From: Jeotgalibaca dankookensis
GTDB lineage: Bacteria > Bacillota > Bacilli > Lactobacillales > Aerococcaceae
Direction: 5' to 3'
Length of the DNA stretch: 64,000 nucleotides
NCBI RefSeq assembly: GCF_002005405.1
Contig: NZ_CP019728.1
Location: forward strand, 1,240,001-1,304,000
The notes beneath the pieces were generated by a model. It did not search any database and was not told the origin of the DNA. It saw only the letters and a list, made by a program, of their open reading frames with translations. The translations under genes were made by a program, and so were the position numbers. Numbering within the stretch: the first letter of the stretch is position 1; each line of letters opens with the position of its first letter. This document shows, piece by piece, positions 24,889 to 34,884 of the stretch.

Positions 24889-24902
24889 TGTTTGCGCTTA
24901 CA
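24889..24902 (-). promoter_or_regulatory. near-consensus cre site
   Basis: On the minus strand TGTAAGCGCAAACA matches the cre consensus at 13 of 14 positions, 30 bases upstream of the formamidase start. CcpA control is inferred. Confidence 0.4.
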
Positions 24903-24990
24903 TTATTAGTTTAGCTATATACTAGCTGTAAGTAATTATCTAACACCATATCGATTTTATCAAATCTAAGCAATCATTAAGAAAAAAATT

Positions 24991-25019
24991 TTGTTGTTTT
25001 AAAATAAAATCTGTATAAT
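24991..25019 (+). promoter_or_regulatory. sigma-A promoter of carbonic anhydrase gene
   Basis: TTGTTG (24991-24996), a 17-base spacer and a perfect TATAAT (25014-25019), about 70 bases before the ATG at 25088. Confidence 0.65.
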
Positions 25020-25087
25020 AGATTAATAAACATTTACCTATTATATGTTTTATTAAGTATATATTTGAAAGAAAGTAGGCCTCACCG

Positions 25088-25756
25088 ATGGAAGAAAAAA
25101 CGAATAACGTATCTTTATCCCATATTACGGATCCAGATATAGCTTTACAAGCTTTAAAAGATGGGAATAAGCGATTTATCAGTGGCGACACACTCAACCA
25201 AGATGTTGATTTTGCGCTTAAAAAGAAGCTCAGTGAATCAGGTCAAGCTCCTTATGCAGTTGTCCTCTCATGTGCCGATTCTAGGTTATTACCTAAAAGA
25301 GCCTTTGACCAAACGATTGGCGATTTATTTTTATTACAGATTGCTGGCAATATTGTCAGTCCAGAGGAAATTGGCAGTATGGAATTTGCGGTTGAGTTCT
25401 TTAATAGTTGTCTCATTGTTATTATGGGGCATCAAGGTTGTGGCGCTATTACGGCAGCCGTAAAATCCTCGCCAGATGACCAAGCATTTTCTACAATACA
25501 TCTTGATACGATTATGAATCGATTAAAAGCAGTTGTTGAAGACAGTGCCGATCAAAGATCAGCACTATCTGAAGAAGACTACATCGATTATTGCGTCGAT
25601 CACAACGTTAGACGTGGACTTGAAGAATTAACCAACCAAAGTGAATTCCTAAGAGAAAGAATGAAGAGTGGAAAATTAAAAATGGTTGGTGCAAAATACA
25701 TTTTGGATACAGGTGAAGTTGTATTTGATGACTTCCATACCCTACCTGCTGATTAA
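25088..25756 (+). CDS. beta-class carbonic anhydrase
   Basis: 222 residues. Interconverts CO2 and bicarbonate in the cytoplasm. Zinc ligands are Cys62 (LSCADSR), His115 and Cys118 (GHQGCGA); the catalytic dyad is Asp64-Arg66. The usual CSDSR is CADSR here. The start at ATG 25088 follows GAAAGTAGG. A single gene with a strong promoter and its own terminator. It probably supplies bicarbonate for carboxylations at low CO2. Confidence 0.93.
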   Translation: MEEKTNNVSLSHITDPDIALQALKDGNKRFISGDTLNQDVDFALKKKLSESGQAPYAVVLSCADSRLLPKRAFDQTIGDLFLLQIAGNIVSPEEIGSMEFAVEFFNSCLIVIMGHQGCGAITAAVKSSPDDQAFSTIHLDTIMNRLKAVVEDSADQRSALSEEDYIDYCVDHNVRRGLEELTNQSEFLRERMKSGKLKMVGAKYILDTGEVVFDDFHTLPAD

Positions 25757-25764
25757 AAAATCGC

Positions 25765-25803
25765 ATTAAGAAAACTCCCCAATATTACTGGGGAGTTTTC
25801 TTA
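25765..25803 (+). terminator. Rho-independent terminator
   Basis: AAGAAAACTCCCC (25768-25780) pairs with GGGGAGTTTTCTT (25790-25802). It closes the carbonic anhydrase transcript and also lies downstream of the convergent DUF421 gene. Confidence 0.85.
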
Positions 25804-25834
25804 TATCTGTATATCTGTACTTCTAACCTCATTG

Positions 25835-26503
25835 TTACCCGTCTATTTTATAACTGACACTTTCTGTATCGGCGTAAGTGATTACGTAGAAACCTTTTTC
25901 TTGTGACCATTCGGCATAAATTATTTCTTTTAAATTCGTATACCCTTCTTCTTGTAACTTCTTTCTTAACCACGAATCATCTAAATTGTTTGTTTGTAAA
26001 ACTTTATTCTTAATCTTTCCTTCATCCACAAGTAAAAGCGTCATTGTTTTATCTTCTTCTGACTTTGCAATAACGCTTATTTGCCCTGCCGTTTCTAATA
26101 TGACGTGTTTAGCATTTTCAAGCGAAAAACATTGTTCCTGTCTAAGCATGGCTCTTAGCTGTTCCATTTCAATATGATTTTTAGTTATTTCTTTTACATT
26201 TAACTTGCTATTTCTAATAAGTACAGCTGGCTCGCCTTTTACCCATTTATTTACCTTGTCATTTTTTTGGACGAATTGCTCGATGAGGTAGATCATTATT
26301 GCCCACAATCCTATGGCGAATAATAAATGGCCCGTGTTTACGGCATCATCATAAATTGACTCTTCTAATATTCCCCCTAAAACAAGTGTATAAATAAGAT
26401 CAAACGGAGTGATTTCTGACATGGACTTTTTCCCGAGGAGCCGAACTACAAGCAACAAGCCTAAAAAACCAAATAATAGTTTCAGTGCTATTAAGGCAAA
26501 CAA
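25835..26503 (-). CDS. DUF421 (YetF/YrbG-family) membrane protein
   Basis: 222 residues, TTG start with GAGGAGGGG. Three N-terminal membrane helices include the family motif RLLGKKSMSEITPFDLIYTL. The cytoplasmic part has GEPAVLIRN and a DUF421 core (MLRQEQCFSLENAKHVILET). Function unknown; relatives are linked to spore or envelope stress in Bacillus. Monocistronic. Confidence 0.88.
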   Translation of the reverse strand: MFALIALKLLFGFLGLLLVVRLLGKKSMSEITPFDLIYTLVLGGILEESIYDDAVNTGHLLFAIGLWAIMIYLIEQFVQKNDKVNKWVKGEPAVLIRNSKLNVKEITKNHIEMEQLRAMLRQEQCFSLENAKHVILETAGQISVIAKSEEDKTMTLLLVDEGKIKNKVLQTNNLDDSWLRKKLQEEGYTNLKEIIYAEWSQEKGFYVITYADTESVSYKIDG

Positions 26504-26676
26504 ATTTTCCCCTCCTCACTAGTAAACAATCATTAACTTCTATTAGAATTTTTAATTTAACTTTTTCAAGTACAATTTTTCTCTCCTTTTTACTTTTACT
26601 TTTTATACGTTTATTATAGGAACGGCAACAGTAAATTCAAAGAAAAACGAGTTTTAACAGTAATTTAAAGGAATAA

Positions 26677-27138
26677 ATGGAAGCTTACGAGCAAGTTAAA
26701 GAAAAACTAGATACTCTTAAAATCGGTTTCGAAGTTGTTGAACACGAACCCGCACTTATTACCGAACAGGCCAATCATTTTATCGAAGGCGTTGAAGGTG
26801 TCCGTACAAAAACTATGTTTCTGACCGACAAGAAAAAAAGAAACTTTTATTTAGTGATTATGGATGACAGTAAGCGGATGGATATGAAACGCTTTTCAGA
26901 AATTATTCAAACGAAACGCATTAAAATAGCTTCATCAGAATCATTATACGAAAAGATGCACTTACCACCTGGTGTTGTCTCTCCGTTTGGACTTCTTAAT
27001 AATACCGATAACGATATTCGCGTCTACATCGACAAGGAGATTATGTCAGAGCAACGAATGAGTTTTCATTTCAAGACTGATGAATTGGTAAAGTATCTTG
27101 AGTCAATTGGGTATGAAGTTCATATGTTTGAAATGTGA
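26677..27138 (+). CDS. prolyl-tRNA editing protein (ProXp-ala/PrdX-like, YbaK fold)
   Basis: 153 residues. A stand-alone trans-editing domain that hydrolyses mischarged Ala-tRNA(Pro) or a related product. The motifs GVRTKTMFLTDKKKRNFYLV (catalytic Lys in the RTKTMFL segment) and LPPGVVSPFGLLNN are characteristic of PrdX. The start is ATG 26677, with no strong Shine-Dalgarno beyond TTTAAAGG. The gene stands alone, convergent with 27214. Confidence 0.85.
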   Translation: MEAYEQVKEKLDTLKIGFEVVEHEPALITEQANHFIEGVEGVRTKTMFLTDKKKRNFYLVIMDDSKRMDMKRFSEIIQTKRIKIASSESLYEKMHLPPGVVSPFGLLNNTDNDIRVYIDKEIMSEQRMSFHFKTDELVKYLESIGYEVHMFEM

Positions 27139-27213
27139 ACTCTTAAAACTGGGCGAAATAAAAGGAAATCAAATAATCCCCTCATCTATTAAATGGAAAA
27201 AATTATTTTCTCA

Positions 27214-28167
27214 CTATTCAAACTTAAACCATTTTTTCGCGGTATTAGATGTCACATTTTTAGTCGCTTTTAAAACGGACCTAGCAACGACTTTACCGTT
27301 TTCTTTGATAATTCCGCCAATTTGCGTTAATGCACGTACAGACGCATTTTTTTGGATGAAAGATTTTGTCTCAGGTTTTTCCATTCCTAAGTAACTTTGA
27401 GTAATAATTCCCACTCGAAAGGTCAAGAGTGCATTTAAGGATCCTTCCATTAAGGAAGAGACAATTAAATTTGTAATGGGAATCATACCGGGAATGGCTG
27501 AAGCGATGCTCTCGCCTAAAATAGTTGTAATGAGTAGCTCCATCTGTGATTCAATTAAATCTGAATCCTCTATGGTCCGTGCCATAAAGACGACAGAAGC
27601 GACTTGGATATACAGTTTACCAAGGCTTTTAAAAGTAGGTCTTGTTTGGTAAATCGCTGCCAATCGCCAAACCATCTTCATCAGCGTTATCAAAACGGCA
27701 ATACTGTCTAAAGAGCCATTTTGAGAAATAGCCGTAGATAGAAAAATTTCGTTGGCATTTTTTTGAATAATCGGTGTTGATAACTGATCAAGTTTTTGAA
27801 AACCTATCTCAACTAACTCTTCCTTTGATAACGTATCATCATCAAAGTTGATCTCTTTCATATTAGGATTACGTTTCAAGAAATAAATCATAGACTGATA
27901 ATAAGTTTCTCTTTCTTCTTCAGTGGGATTATCTGGTAAAATAGCTAGTTTAGAACTCTTTTTCCATAGTAGAAGCATCCGAATGATTAAATAAAGAATA
28001 GTAAGGGCTAATAGTGACGTGACTATGTTAGCCAAATAAGGGTGGATACGTGTCAATAAATCAAAAAATAAAACAAATTGGTTTGCCATAAAAATAAGAA
28101 AGAATAAGCCAAAGAGTATAGATACCATTAAGAGAAGTTTACGAGATGTTTTAACAATGGAATTCAT
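27214..28167 (-). CDS. DUF697-like (YcjF-type) membrane protein
   Basis: 317 residues. Two N-terminal membrane helices (12-30 and 45-66) precede a helical domain. The C-terminal half (from about residue 150) carries IAVLITLMKMVWRLAAIYQ and further hydrophobic helices, as in DUF697 proteins. No enzyme motif. Start ATG 28167 with AGGAGGG. Function unknown. Confidence 0.65.
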   Translation of the reverse strand: MNSIVKTSRKLLLMVSILFGLFFLIFMANQFVLFFDLLTRIHPYLANIVTSLLALTILYLIIRMLLLWKKSSKLAILPDNPTEEERETYYQSMIYFLKRNPNMKEINFDDDTLSKEELVEIGFQKLDQLSTPIIQKNANEIFLSTAISQNGSLDSIAVLITLMKMVWRLAAIYQTRPTFKSLGKLYIQVASVVFMARTIEDSDLIESQMELLITTILGESIASAIPGMIPITNLIVSSLMEGSLNALLTFRVGIITQSYLGMEKPETKSFIQKNASVRALTQIGGIIKENGKVVARSVLKATKNVTSNTAKKWFKFE

Positions 28168-28245
28168 AACACCCTCCTAGTATTTTTATATAATATACCA
28201 CAAACTTAACAGACTTAGCTTGTTAGAAGAATTACATCATCCCAC

Positions 28246-28280
28246 TCAAAATAAAGAAGCCTTTCAAAAAGGCTTCTTTA
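28246..28280 (-). terminator. Rho-independent terminator
   Basis: TAAAGAAGCC (28252-28261) pairs with GGCTTCTTTA (28271-28280), with T-rich sequence after it on the minus strand. It ends the MFS gene at 28283. Confidence 0.8.
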
Positions 28281-28282
28281 CT

Positions 28283-29476
28283 TTACTGAACTTGACTACT
28301 CGTCTTTTTATAGACACTTGCCATAAAAAGTGCTGCTATTAAAATAGCCATACTTGCTAATATGAATGGACCAATTTTATACCATTCGTAAAGGAAACCA
28401 GCTATGAGCGCCCCTACTATTAACCCTAAAGATTTCATTGTGTTATATAAACCCATTAAGACATGAGATTCGTGATAGTCTGAAGACATCCCCGAGACAA
28501 TCGTTTGTTGCAACGGTTTACTCATAGCATCAATAGCAAGGAAAATGAAAGCAAAGACAATAAGTAACCACAGTTGATTAACTAGTACAACAGTCACACC
28601 TGACAGCGCCATCACGACCATCAAAATCGTATAAGAGCGCTTGACATTGGTCTTTTTAATGAGGTACATACTAATAGTAAAGTTAGCAATAATACCGATT
28701 AATCCTGTCCCCATCTTAAGAACGCCGTTATAAGACGGTGGGAAATTATAGACATCACGGACAAAGTAATTAAAAGTTTGATCAAATGACGTAATCGAAA
28801 CGTATGACAAGAACACTGATACCATGAGAATTACAACTACTGGAACTAAGATCACTCTCACGTTCGCAAAAGACTTAAATGGATTTAATTTCTTAATCTC
28901 AAACGGTTCCGAGTCCTGAACGGATTCAGTTTTGTTAAGAAAAATAAAATAGGATAACCCTACGATCATGCAGAGCGCAATTTGGATTTGGAAAGTTAAG
29001 AAGATAGAAATATCGCCAACAAAACCACCTATGAAAAAGCCGACAGTTCCAGCTGCACTAATAAAAATACTGCTCAAGGTCAATTGATAACCACGATCTT
29101 CGGGTTTACTTTGGCTGACAAGGTAGTTAAGCTGTGAAACTTGGAAACCACCGGAAAAAATTCCTGCCAAAAAGCGCGCTAAAATGACAGAAATTTCTGT
29201 CGTGGCATTCATAAATAAATACTGCGCGAAACCATAACCAAATAAGGTAATTAAAAGAATGGTCGACTTTTTAATACGAGAGGACAATTCTCCCCAAAAT
29301 AATGAAAATAAAAAAATTCCTAAGGCCATACTGGCAAATGCCGTACCAAACATGGAATCCCGTAGTTCTAGATTATTTATAAATGCGGGGGTAACAGGAT
29401 GCGCTAAATTATTAGAAATCCCCTGAAACATGGTGATAATGTGAAAAATAATAAGCGACGTCTTTGTTTTTCTCAT
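28283..29476 (-). CDS. MFS transporter (multidrug-efflux-like)
   Basis: 397 residues with twelve membrane helices. The loop 2-3 motif is degenerate (GELSSRIKKSTIL). The central loop contains KLNPFKSF. The protein resembles drug:H+ antiporter family 1 proteins, but motif C is not clear (SIFISAAGTVGFFIGG). Substrate unknown. Start ATG 29476 with AAGGAGGC. Confidence 0.8.
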   Translation of the reverse strand: MRKTKTSLIIFHIITMFQGISNNLAHPVTPAFINNLELRDSMFGTAFASMALGIFLFSLFWGELSSRIKKSTILLITLFGYGFAQYLFMNATTEISVILARFLAGIFSGGFQVSQLNYLVSQSKPEDRGYQLTLSSIFISAAGTVGFFIGGFVGDISIFLTFQIQIALCMIVGLSYFIFLNKTESVQDSEPFEIKKLNPFKSFANVRVILVPVVVILMVSVFLSYVSITSFDQTFNYFVRDVYNFPPSYNGVLKMGTGLIGIIANFTISMYLIKKTNVKRSYTILMVVMALSGVTVVLVNQLWLLIVFAFIFLAIDAMSKPLQQTIVSGMSSDYHESHVLMGLYNTMKSLGLIVGALIAGFLYEWYKIGPFILASMAILIAALFMASVYKKTSSQVQ

Positions 29477-29570
29477 AGTGCCTCCTTTTAACGAACAGTT
29501 GTATTCTTAATAGTTTAACAGCATTCTGTTAATATTCAATGAAAAGTAAACTTTATATTTATAAAAGTCA

Positions 29571-29606
29571 TAAAAAAACTGAAACCCTTTTACGAAGGAT
29601 TTCAGC
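29571..29606 (-). terminator. Rho-independent terminator of guaA
   Basis: CTGAAACCCTT (29579-29589) pairs with AAGGATTTCAG (29595-29605) with one mismatch and is followed by seven T on the minus strand. Confidence 0.85.
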
Positions 29607-29617
29607 ATATTTAAACA

Positions 29618-31171
29618 TTATTCCCACTCAATAGTAGCTGGTGGCTTGCTGGTAATATCATAGACAATTCGGTTGACGTGGTCCACTTCGTTTACGATGC
29701 GGCGTGAAACAACTTCAAGAACGTCATACGGAATGCGTGCCCATTCAGAAGTCATCCCGTCTACAGAATTAACTGCACGGATACCGACTGTATAGTCATA
29801 AGTACGTCCATCTCCCATAACGCCCACACTTCTGATACCTGGTAAGACAGTGAAGTATTGCCAGATTTCGCGGTCGAGTCCTGCTTTTGCAATTTCTTCG
29901 CGAAGAATCGCATCAGATTCACGAACGATTTCCAGTTTTTCTTCGGTAATTTCGCCAAGAACACGAATACCGAGGCCTGGTCCTGGGAAAGGTTGACGCC
30001 ATACTAGCGTTTCAGGCATCCCTAATTCGACACCTAGTTTACGGACTTCATCTTTAAATAATGTATTTAAAGGTTCAATCAATTTGAATTGCATATCGTC
30101 TGGTAACCCACCAACATTATGGTGTGATTTAATTGTTTGTGCTGTTTCAGTCCCACTCTCAATAACATCTGAATAAATGGTTCCTTGTGCAAGGAATTCA
30201 ATTCCTTTTAATTTGGTTGCTTCATCATCGAACACACGAATAAATTCTGTTCCGATTACTTTACGTTTTTTCTCTGGATCAGAAACACCTGCAAGTTTAG
30301 ATAAGAAACGCTCTTTTGCATCCACTTTTATAACATTCAAGCCAAATTTACCTTCTAAACTAGCCATAACAGAATCTGCTTCGTCCTTACGCAACAAGCC
30401 GTGATCTACAAAAATACATGTTAATTGATTGCCAATCGCACGTTGCAGTAATACACCCACAACAGACGAGTCTACCCCACCAGAAAGTCCGAGTAGCACT
30501 TGTTTATCGCCGACCGTTTGACGGATTTTCTCCACTTCCATATCGATAAAGTCAGCCATCGACCAATCTCCTTGGCAACCACAAATATCAAAGGCAAAAT
30601 TATGAAGCATTTCGTTACCATGCACAGAATGACGCACTTCTGGATGAAATTGCACCCCATATAATTGGCGTTCAGGGTTAGCAAATGCTGCGACTGGACA
30701 GTGTTCGTTTTTAGCTGTTACTTGGAAATTTTCAGGGACAGCAGTAATTAAGTCACCATGACTCATTAGCACGGTTTCGTTTTGGTCTAAACCTTTAAAT
30801 AGCCCTGTTTCATTTTCGAGGATTTCAATTTCAGAACGACCATACTCACGTTTATGACTGCTTTCAACACGACCTCCGAAAGCCATCGTCATTAGCTGCA
30901 TACCGTAGCAAACACCTAGAACAGGTAAGCCAAGCTCGTAGATAGCAGGATCAACGGTAAAAGATCCTTCTTGATAAACACTATTTGGTCCACCAGAGAA
31001 AATAATTCCTTTCACGTTCTCCATTTTTTTGATATCTTCTGCTGTCGTCCGGTGTGAAAGTAATTCTGCAAATACCCCTAGTTCACGTATGCGGCGTGTC
31101 AACAGTTGGTTGTATTGACTACCAAAGTCGAGCACAATTATTTTTTCGATGGTCGTAAAATCTTTTGTCAT
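29618..31171 (-). CDS. guaA: GMP synthase (glutamine-hydrolysing)
   Basis: 517 residues from ATG 31171 ([10 protein letters not shown]), which has GGAGGATGA at good spacing. An upstream in-frame TTG overlaps that site. The class I amidotransferase domain has GVCYGMQLM (catalytic Cys) and [11 protein letters not shown]. The ATP-pyrophosphatase domain has [12 protein letters not shown]. The C-terminal dimerisation domain ends [11 protein letters not shown], as in all GuaA. Amidates XMP to GMP. It follows coaA with 18 bases between them, so they are probably cotranscribed. Confidence 0.98.
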   Translation of the reverse strand: MTKDFTTIEKIIVLDFGSQYNQLLTRRIRELGVFAELLSHRTTAEDIKKMENVKGIIFSGGPNSVYQEGSFTVDPAIYELGLPVLGVCYGMQLMTMAFGGRVESSHKREYGRSEIEILENETGLFKGLDQNETVLMSHGDLITAVPENFQVTAKNEHCPVAAFANPERQLYGVQFHPEVRHSVHGNEMLHNFAFDICGCQGDWSMADFIDMEVEKIRQTVGDKQVLLGLSGGVDSSVVGVLLQRAIGNQLTCIFVDHGLLRKDEADSVMASLEGKFGLNVIKVDAKERFLSKLAGVSDPEKKRKVIGTEFIRVFDDEATKLKGIEFLAQGTIYSDVIESGTETAQTIKSHHNVGGLPDDMQFKLIEPLNTLFKDEVRKLGVELGMPETLVWRQPFPGPGLGIRVLGEITEEKLEIVRESDAILREEIAKAGLDREIWQYFTVLPGIRSVGVMGDGRTYDYTVGIRAVNSVDGMTSEWARIPYDVLEVVSRRIVNEVDHVNRIVYDITSKPPATIEWE

Positions 31172-31189
31172 GAGTGTGTCATCCTCCAA

Positions 31190-32113
31190 TTAATATTTTT
31201 TTATATTTAAATAATCAATAAAATGATTATCTGTTTTGTGAATAATCAAGTCTGCTCGCGTCATCGTTGGTGCGATAAAATTCACCAAGTTAGGCAAGTT
31301 AACCGTCTTCCAAACCCCTCTCGCCATTTCAATAGCTTCTTGGCGATTGCCAATTGCATAGGAATAGTAATAGTTATCCGGTTGGTCGATTGCTAAATCC
31401 ATTAACATTTCAAATCGTTCCAGATACCAATTTTCAATGTTCTCAACTGCAGCATCCACATAAATAGAATAATCAAAAAAATCACTGGCATAAATCTGTT
31501 CATTTGTAGGAAGCTGTAAAACATTGATCCCTTCCACAATCAATATGTCAGGCTGATGTATTTCATTATACGCGTTTGGAACCACATCGTAAATACGATG
31601 TGAGTAAATAGGATATTTCACATGCGGTTTTACTGTTTTAATATCCAACAAAAACTGAATCAATTTTCCCATGTCGTAGCTTTCAGGGAATCCTTTTCGG
31701 TTTAAAATCCCCCGCCTTTTAAGCTCAGCATTCGGATACAAAAACCCATCCGTTGTAATCATACCAATTTTTTTATCCGGATAAAACTTCTGAAGTAATT
31801 TTTGCAAAACGCGGGCTGTTGTACTTTTACCAACCGCGACACTACCGGAAACACCGATAATTAAAGGTGCTGGTTCATAGGAGCGGCCTAGAAAAGAACT
31901 TTTCATTCGTCTTAAATTACGATAGTTTTTGGCATATAAGTCAATGACTTCTACTAAAGGGACGTAAATATCTTTTACATCCGCTAAAGATAATTTATCA
32001 TTTAGAGAAATTAAACCTTTTAGTTTATCTTCAGATAATAAAGGTACTGAATCTTGATGAAAATTTTTCCACTCATCACGATCAATTCTATAGTAGTTAC
32101 TATTTGAATTCAT
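31190..32113 (-). CDS. coaA: type I pantothenate kinase
   Basis: 307 residues from ATG 32113 (MNSNSNYYRID), behind AAAGGAAAG. An ATG at 32128 would overlap the site. The P-loop is GVSGSVAVGKST. Further family motifs are MITTDGFLYPN, KGFPESYD and ILIVEGINVLQ. Catalyses the first, regulated step of coenzyme A synthesis. Upstream of guaA in a two-gene unit. Confidence 0.97.
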   Translation of the reverse strand: MNSNSNYYRIDRDEWKNFHQDSVPLLSEDKLKGLISLNDKLSLADVKDIYVPLVEVIDLYAKNYRNLRRMKSSFLGRSYEPAPLIIGVSGSVAVGKSTTARVLQKLLQKFYPDKKIGMITTDGFLYPNAELKRRGILNRKGFPESYDMGKLIQFLLDIKTVKPHVKYPIYSHRIYDVVPNAYNEIHQPDILIVEGINVLQLPTNEQIYASDFFDYSIYVDAAVENIENWYLERFEMLMDLAIDQPDNYYYSYAIGNRQEAIEMARGVWKTVNLPNLVNFIAPTMTRADLIIHKTDNHFIDYLNIKKY

Positions 32114-32244
32114 GAACTTTCCTTTCATGCTACATACATTTTAAATAATTGTATCATAATTTACGATTAATTCACTAGTTTCTATCATTACCAATCTTTT
32201 TTTTAGAATAGCAGTTAAGTTTTCTTAAAATAAGCCGTGATTTG

Positions 32245-32273
32245 TTTACTTTATACAGTCCCTTAGCTAAAAT
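32245..32273 (+). promoter_or_regulatory. putative promoter of the permease/mevalonate operon
   Basis: TTTACT (32245-32250), a 17-base spacer and TAAAAT (32268-32273), 34 bases before the first start codon at 32307. Confidence 0.5.
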
Positions 32274-32306
32274 GAAGAAAATAGAAATACAGAAAGGATG
32301 AGTACC

Positions 32307-32549
32307 TTGAAAAAAGAAACAAAATACCTAGAGCTATGGGGCGACTTAGTCAATTTGAAAGATTTAGTAGTAGCCATCATCCTGTCTGGTAGCTTAACTA
32401 TGCTTGGTTATTTTCTAGCGCCAAATGGTGATACCACCAAGCAGCTTTTCTTTGGATTAGCGGGCGCTATTATAGCGCTTCTTATTAATACCTTTTTTAT
32501 AAAACCTAAACGACTCATCTCTAAAAGTCCTTCACAGGAGGTTGATTAG
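32307..32549 (+). CDS. small two-helix membrane partner of TctA-type permease
   Basis: 80 residues from TTG 32307, which is correctly spaced from AAAGGATGA. An ATG at 32298 is part of that site. Two membrane helices (LVVAIILSGSLTMLGYFLA and LFFGLAGAIIALLINTFFI). Its stop directly abuts the ATG of the TctA-like gene, so the two are tightly coupled. By position it could replace the TctB subunit of tripartite tricarboxylate transporters, although TctB usually has four helices. That role is inferred. Confidence 0.65.
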   Translation: MKKETKYLELWGDLVNLKDLVVAIILSGSLTMLGYFLAPNGDTTKQLFFGLAGAIIALLINTFFIKPKRLISKSPSQEVD

Positions 32550-33905
32550 ATGGATCTAACACTTCTTTTGCAAATGTTTTTAGCTTCAATAGGAGCCACC
32601 GTTCTTTATACAATGATTGGGTTTATTCCTGGAACAGATGAAACGGCCGTTTTAATGCCAATTACTCTTGCAGTTATTTTAGCTGGTGTTCAACCTATTG
32701 TCGTTTTAACCTTTTTCATCTCAGCAATTGTCGCTTTGAATTTAATGAATGCGATGCCGACACTCGTAGTAGGTTTACCTGGTGGTGTCATGTCAACCCC
32801 AATGATTCCTCATGCTATGACTATAAAAAGAGCGGGTTTGACACATGAAAACATTCGTAAAGCGGCCGCTGGTTCTTTGATTGGTGTCTTAGTGGCTCTT
32901 CCAACAAGTCTCTTAATTGCCAACCTAATCGCATCACAAGCTGGCGTTATTAAAGAATATGCGAGTTGGCTCTTTGTTTTTGGTGCTATTTTTCTCTCAC
33001 TCATGGGCAAGGCTAAATTACTTTCATTACTCATGATTATCCCTTTAGCTATGCTTTTTCAAAGTTTGCGAACCATTTATTGGGAATTAGGTATTGTTTT
33101 ACCGGAAAAAAATATTACGACCTCATTTTTCCTAGGAATTACTGTAGGACCACTATTAGTTAATCTATTATCTTTCCTTATCCCTGCTAACCGCTCGAAG
33201 CTTGAGACTGATAAACTTAAAGAAACGCTGATTCCAACGATTTCTAAAGAAAATCTAACTTTAAATCCTTTCCAAATTATTAAAAAAGACGAATCCATTG
33301 CGGCGATGCTAGCTTCTTTCTTTTCAACCTTTGTTTTTGTTTTAAGCCCGGTTGGATTGATTATTCTTTTTGGAGAATTGGTTGGTAAACGGAAAAAAGA
33401 TCCCATCGAAAAGGCGAGTACCTCGATTGTTACAATGAGTGCTTTAGCGCAGTCTACTTATCTTTCAGGAATTATCATCTGTGTAGTCGCCTTAGGAATT
33501 CCTTTGTCTCCTGCAGCCATTGGCCCTGGTGGTGCTCTCTTTACAGCTCCGCCAATTTTTTCAATGGAAAATAATATTCATCACGCTCTATCTGGTTTTG
33601 AGTTTGTTGTAGCGATTACTATGGGAGCTTTAGTTGCGGTTACAATTGTCTATTACCTAGCTTTGCGCTACGCTACTCAAATTACTACTTTTGTACTAAC
33701 AAAAATTCCCCATGAAGCGATTTTGGGTCTTTTTATCGGTTTAGTTTTGTTACTGGCTTATATGGACGCTGGTCTATTAAATATTTTTGGTGTCATCTTG
33801 ATTGGCTTTATTGGTGGCTACTTGAATAAACTAGGAATGAATTTTGGTATTCAATTTATGACTCTTTATGCAGCGCCATTTATTCTATCATGGTTTGCAA
33901 AATAG
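32550..33905 (+). CDS. TctA-family (DUF112) permease
   Basis: 451 residues with about eleven membrane helices. The N-terminal GFIPGTDETAVLMPITLAV and the VVGLPGGVMSTPMIPHAM segment are the two pseudo-repeated glycine/proline motifs of the TctA transport subunit. The repeat reappears at SPAAIGPGGALFTAPPIF. It is slightly shorter than typical TctA (about 500). No periplasmic-type binding protein (TctC) is encoded nearby. The next gene downstream is mvk after 28 bases, so a substrate linked to mevalonate or isoprenoid precursors is possible but unproven. The ATG follows AGGAGG. Confidence 0.82.
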   Translation: MDLTLLLQMFLASIGATVLYTMIGFIPGTDETAVLMPITLAVILAGVQPIVVLTFFISAIVALNLMNAMPTLVVGLPGGVMSTPMIPHAMTIKRAGLTHENIRKAAAGSLIGVLVALPTSLLIANLIASQAGVIKEYASWLFVFGAIFLSLMGKAKLLSLLMIIPLAMLFQSLRTIYWELGIVLPEKNITTSFFLGITVGPLLVNLLSFLIPANRSKLETDKLKETLIPTISKENLTLNPFQIIKKDESIAAMLASFFSTFVFVLSPVGLIILFGELVGKRKKDPIEKASTSIVTMSALAQSTYLSGIIICVVALGIPLSPAAIGPGGALFTAPPIFSMENNIHHALSGFEFVVAITMGALVAVTIVYYLALRYATQITTFVLTKIPHEAILGLFIGLVLLLAYMDAGLLNIFGVILIGFIGGYLNKLGMNFGIQFMTLYAAPFILSWFAK

Positions 33906-33933
33906 AGTACGCTCTTATAAAGGAAGATGACAA

Positions 33934-34884
33934 ATGAAAAATGAACAAATTATCGGTACGTCACACGGAAAAATTATCTTAATGGGAGAACATTCAGTTG
34001 TTTATGGACATCCCTCCATTGCTCTTCCCTTTCCAGCTGTTCATATGGAAGCAACCATTAAACCAGCTAATGAAGCCACAATTATTGACTGTTCTTACTA
34101 CAGTGGTATTGCCGATGATATGCCTGAAGTCTTGCAAAGTTTAAAAACAGCAATTGAGACTGCTCTACTTAGTTTAGATAAAGAAAACGAAAAACTAATG
34201 ATATCGGTCAATAGTACCATTCCTCCAGAGCGAGGAATGGGTTCCAGTGCAGCAGTAGCGGTAGCCATTACCCGAGCAATTTATCATTACTATCATCAGC
34301 CGCTTTCCCACCAGCGGTTACTGGAATTGGTTGATGTTTCTGAAAAAATTGCACACGGTAATCCGAGTGGTCTGGATGCCATCATGACAAGTGGTGATCA
34401 TCCTGTTTTCTATAGAAAGGGACACCCTTTTGTTGAGTTTGACTTGCGTTTGGATGGCTACCTTGTAGTAGCAGATACGGGTGTAACTGGACAAACCAAA
34501 GCAGCAGTTGGTAGTATTGCCAGTCGCTTAGAAACGAATGAAAAACAAAAAACTAAGCAACAAATAGAAAAATTAGGCTTATTAGCTGAAAAAGCACGCA
34601 CTTATTTAGAAACCAACCAACCAATTGCATTGGGTCAAGCCATGAGTGAAGCACATGATTTATTATCTGACCTAGGTGTCTCAAGTACGGAATTAAACCG
34701 CCTTGTAGAAGCTGGCAAAGAGGCTGGTGCATTAGGTGCTAAACTAACTGGAGGCGGACGTGGTGGCTGTATGATTGCTTTAGCGGCTAATAAAAATGCT
34801 GCTGATAAAATTAGTCAAGCTCTACTAAATTCAGGTGCTGTTAAAACATGGATTACTTATTTAAATGAGGAGGTTAAGGTTTGA
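33934..34884 (+). CDS. mvk: mevalonate kinase
   Basis: 316 residues. GHMP kinase that phosphorylates mevalonate at C5. N-terminal GKIILMGEHSVVYGHPSIAL, ATP-binding PPERGMGSSAAVAVAITRA, catalytic Asp in HGNPSGLDAI and C-terminal KLTGGGRGGCMIAL are all canonical. It leads the mevalonate cluster and its stop overlaps the TTG of mvaD (TTGA). The ATG has AAAGGAAG. Confidence 0.97.
   Translation: MKNEQIIGTSHGKIILMGEHSVVYGHPSIALPFPAVHMEATIKPANEATIIDCSYYSGIADDMPEVLQSLKTAIETALLSLDKENEKLMISVNSTIPPERGMGSSAAVAVAITRAIYHYYHQPLSHQRLLELVDVSEKIAHGNPSGLDAIMTSGDHPVFYRKGHPFVEFDLRLDGYLVVADTGVTGQTKAAVGSIASRLETNEKQKTKQQIEKLGLLAEKARTYLETNQPIALGQAMSEAHDLLSDLGVSSTELNRLVEAGKEAGALGAKLTGGGRGGCMIALAANKNAADKISQALLNSGAVKTWITYLNEEVKV

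Noticed and set aside
24940-25197. 85-codon minus-strand ORF
   Set aside because: It covers the strong promoter and the first third of the carbonic anhydrase gene and shows no protein family traits.
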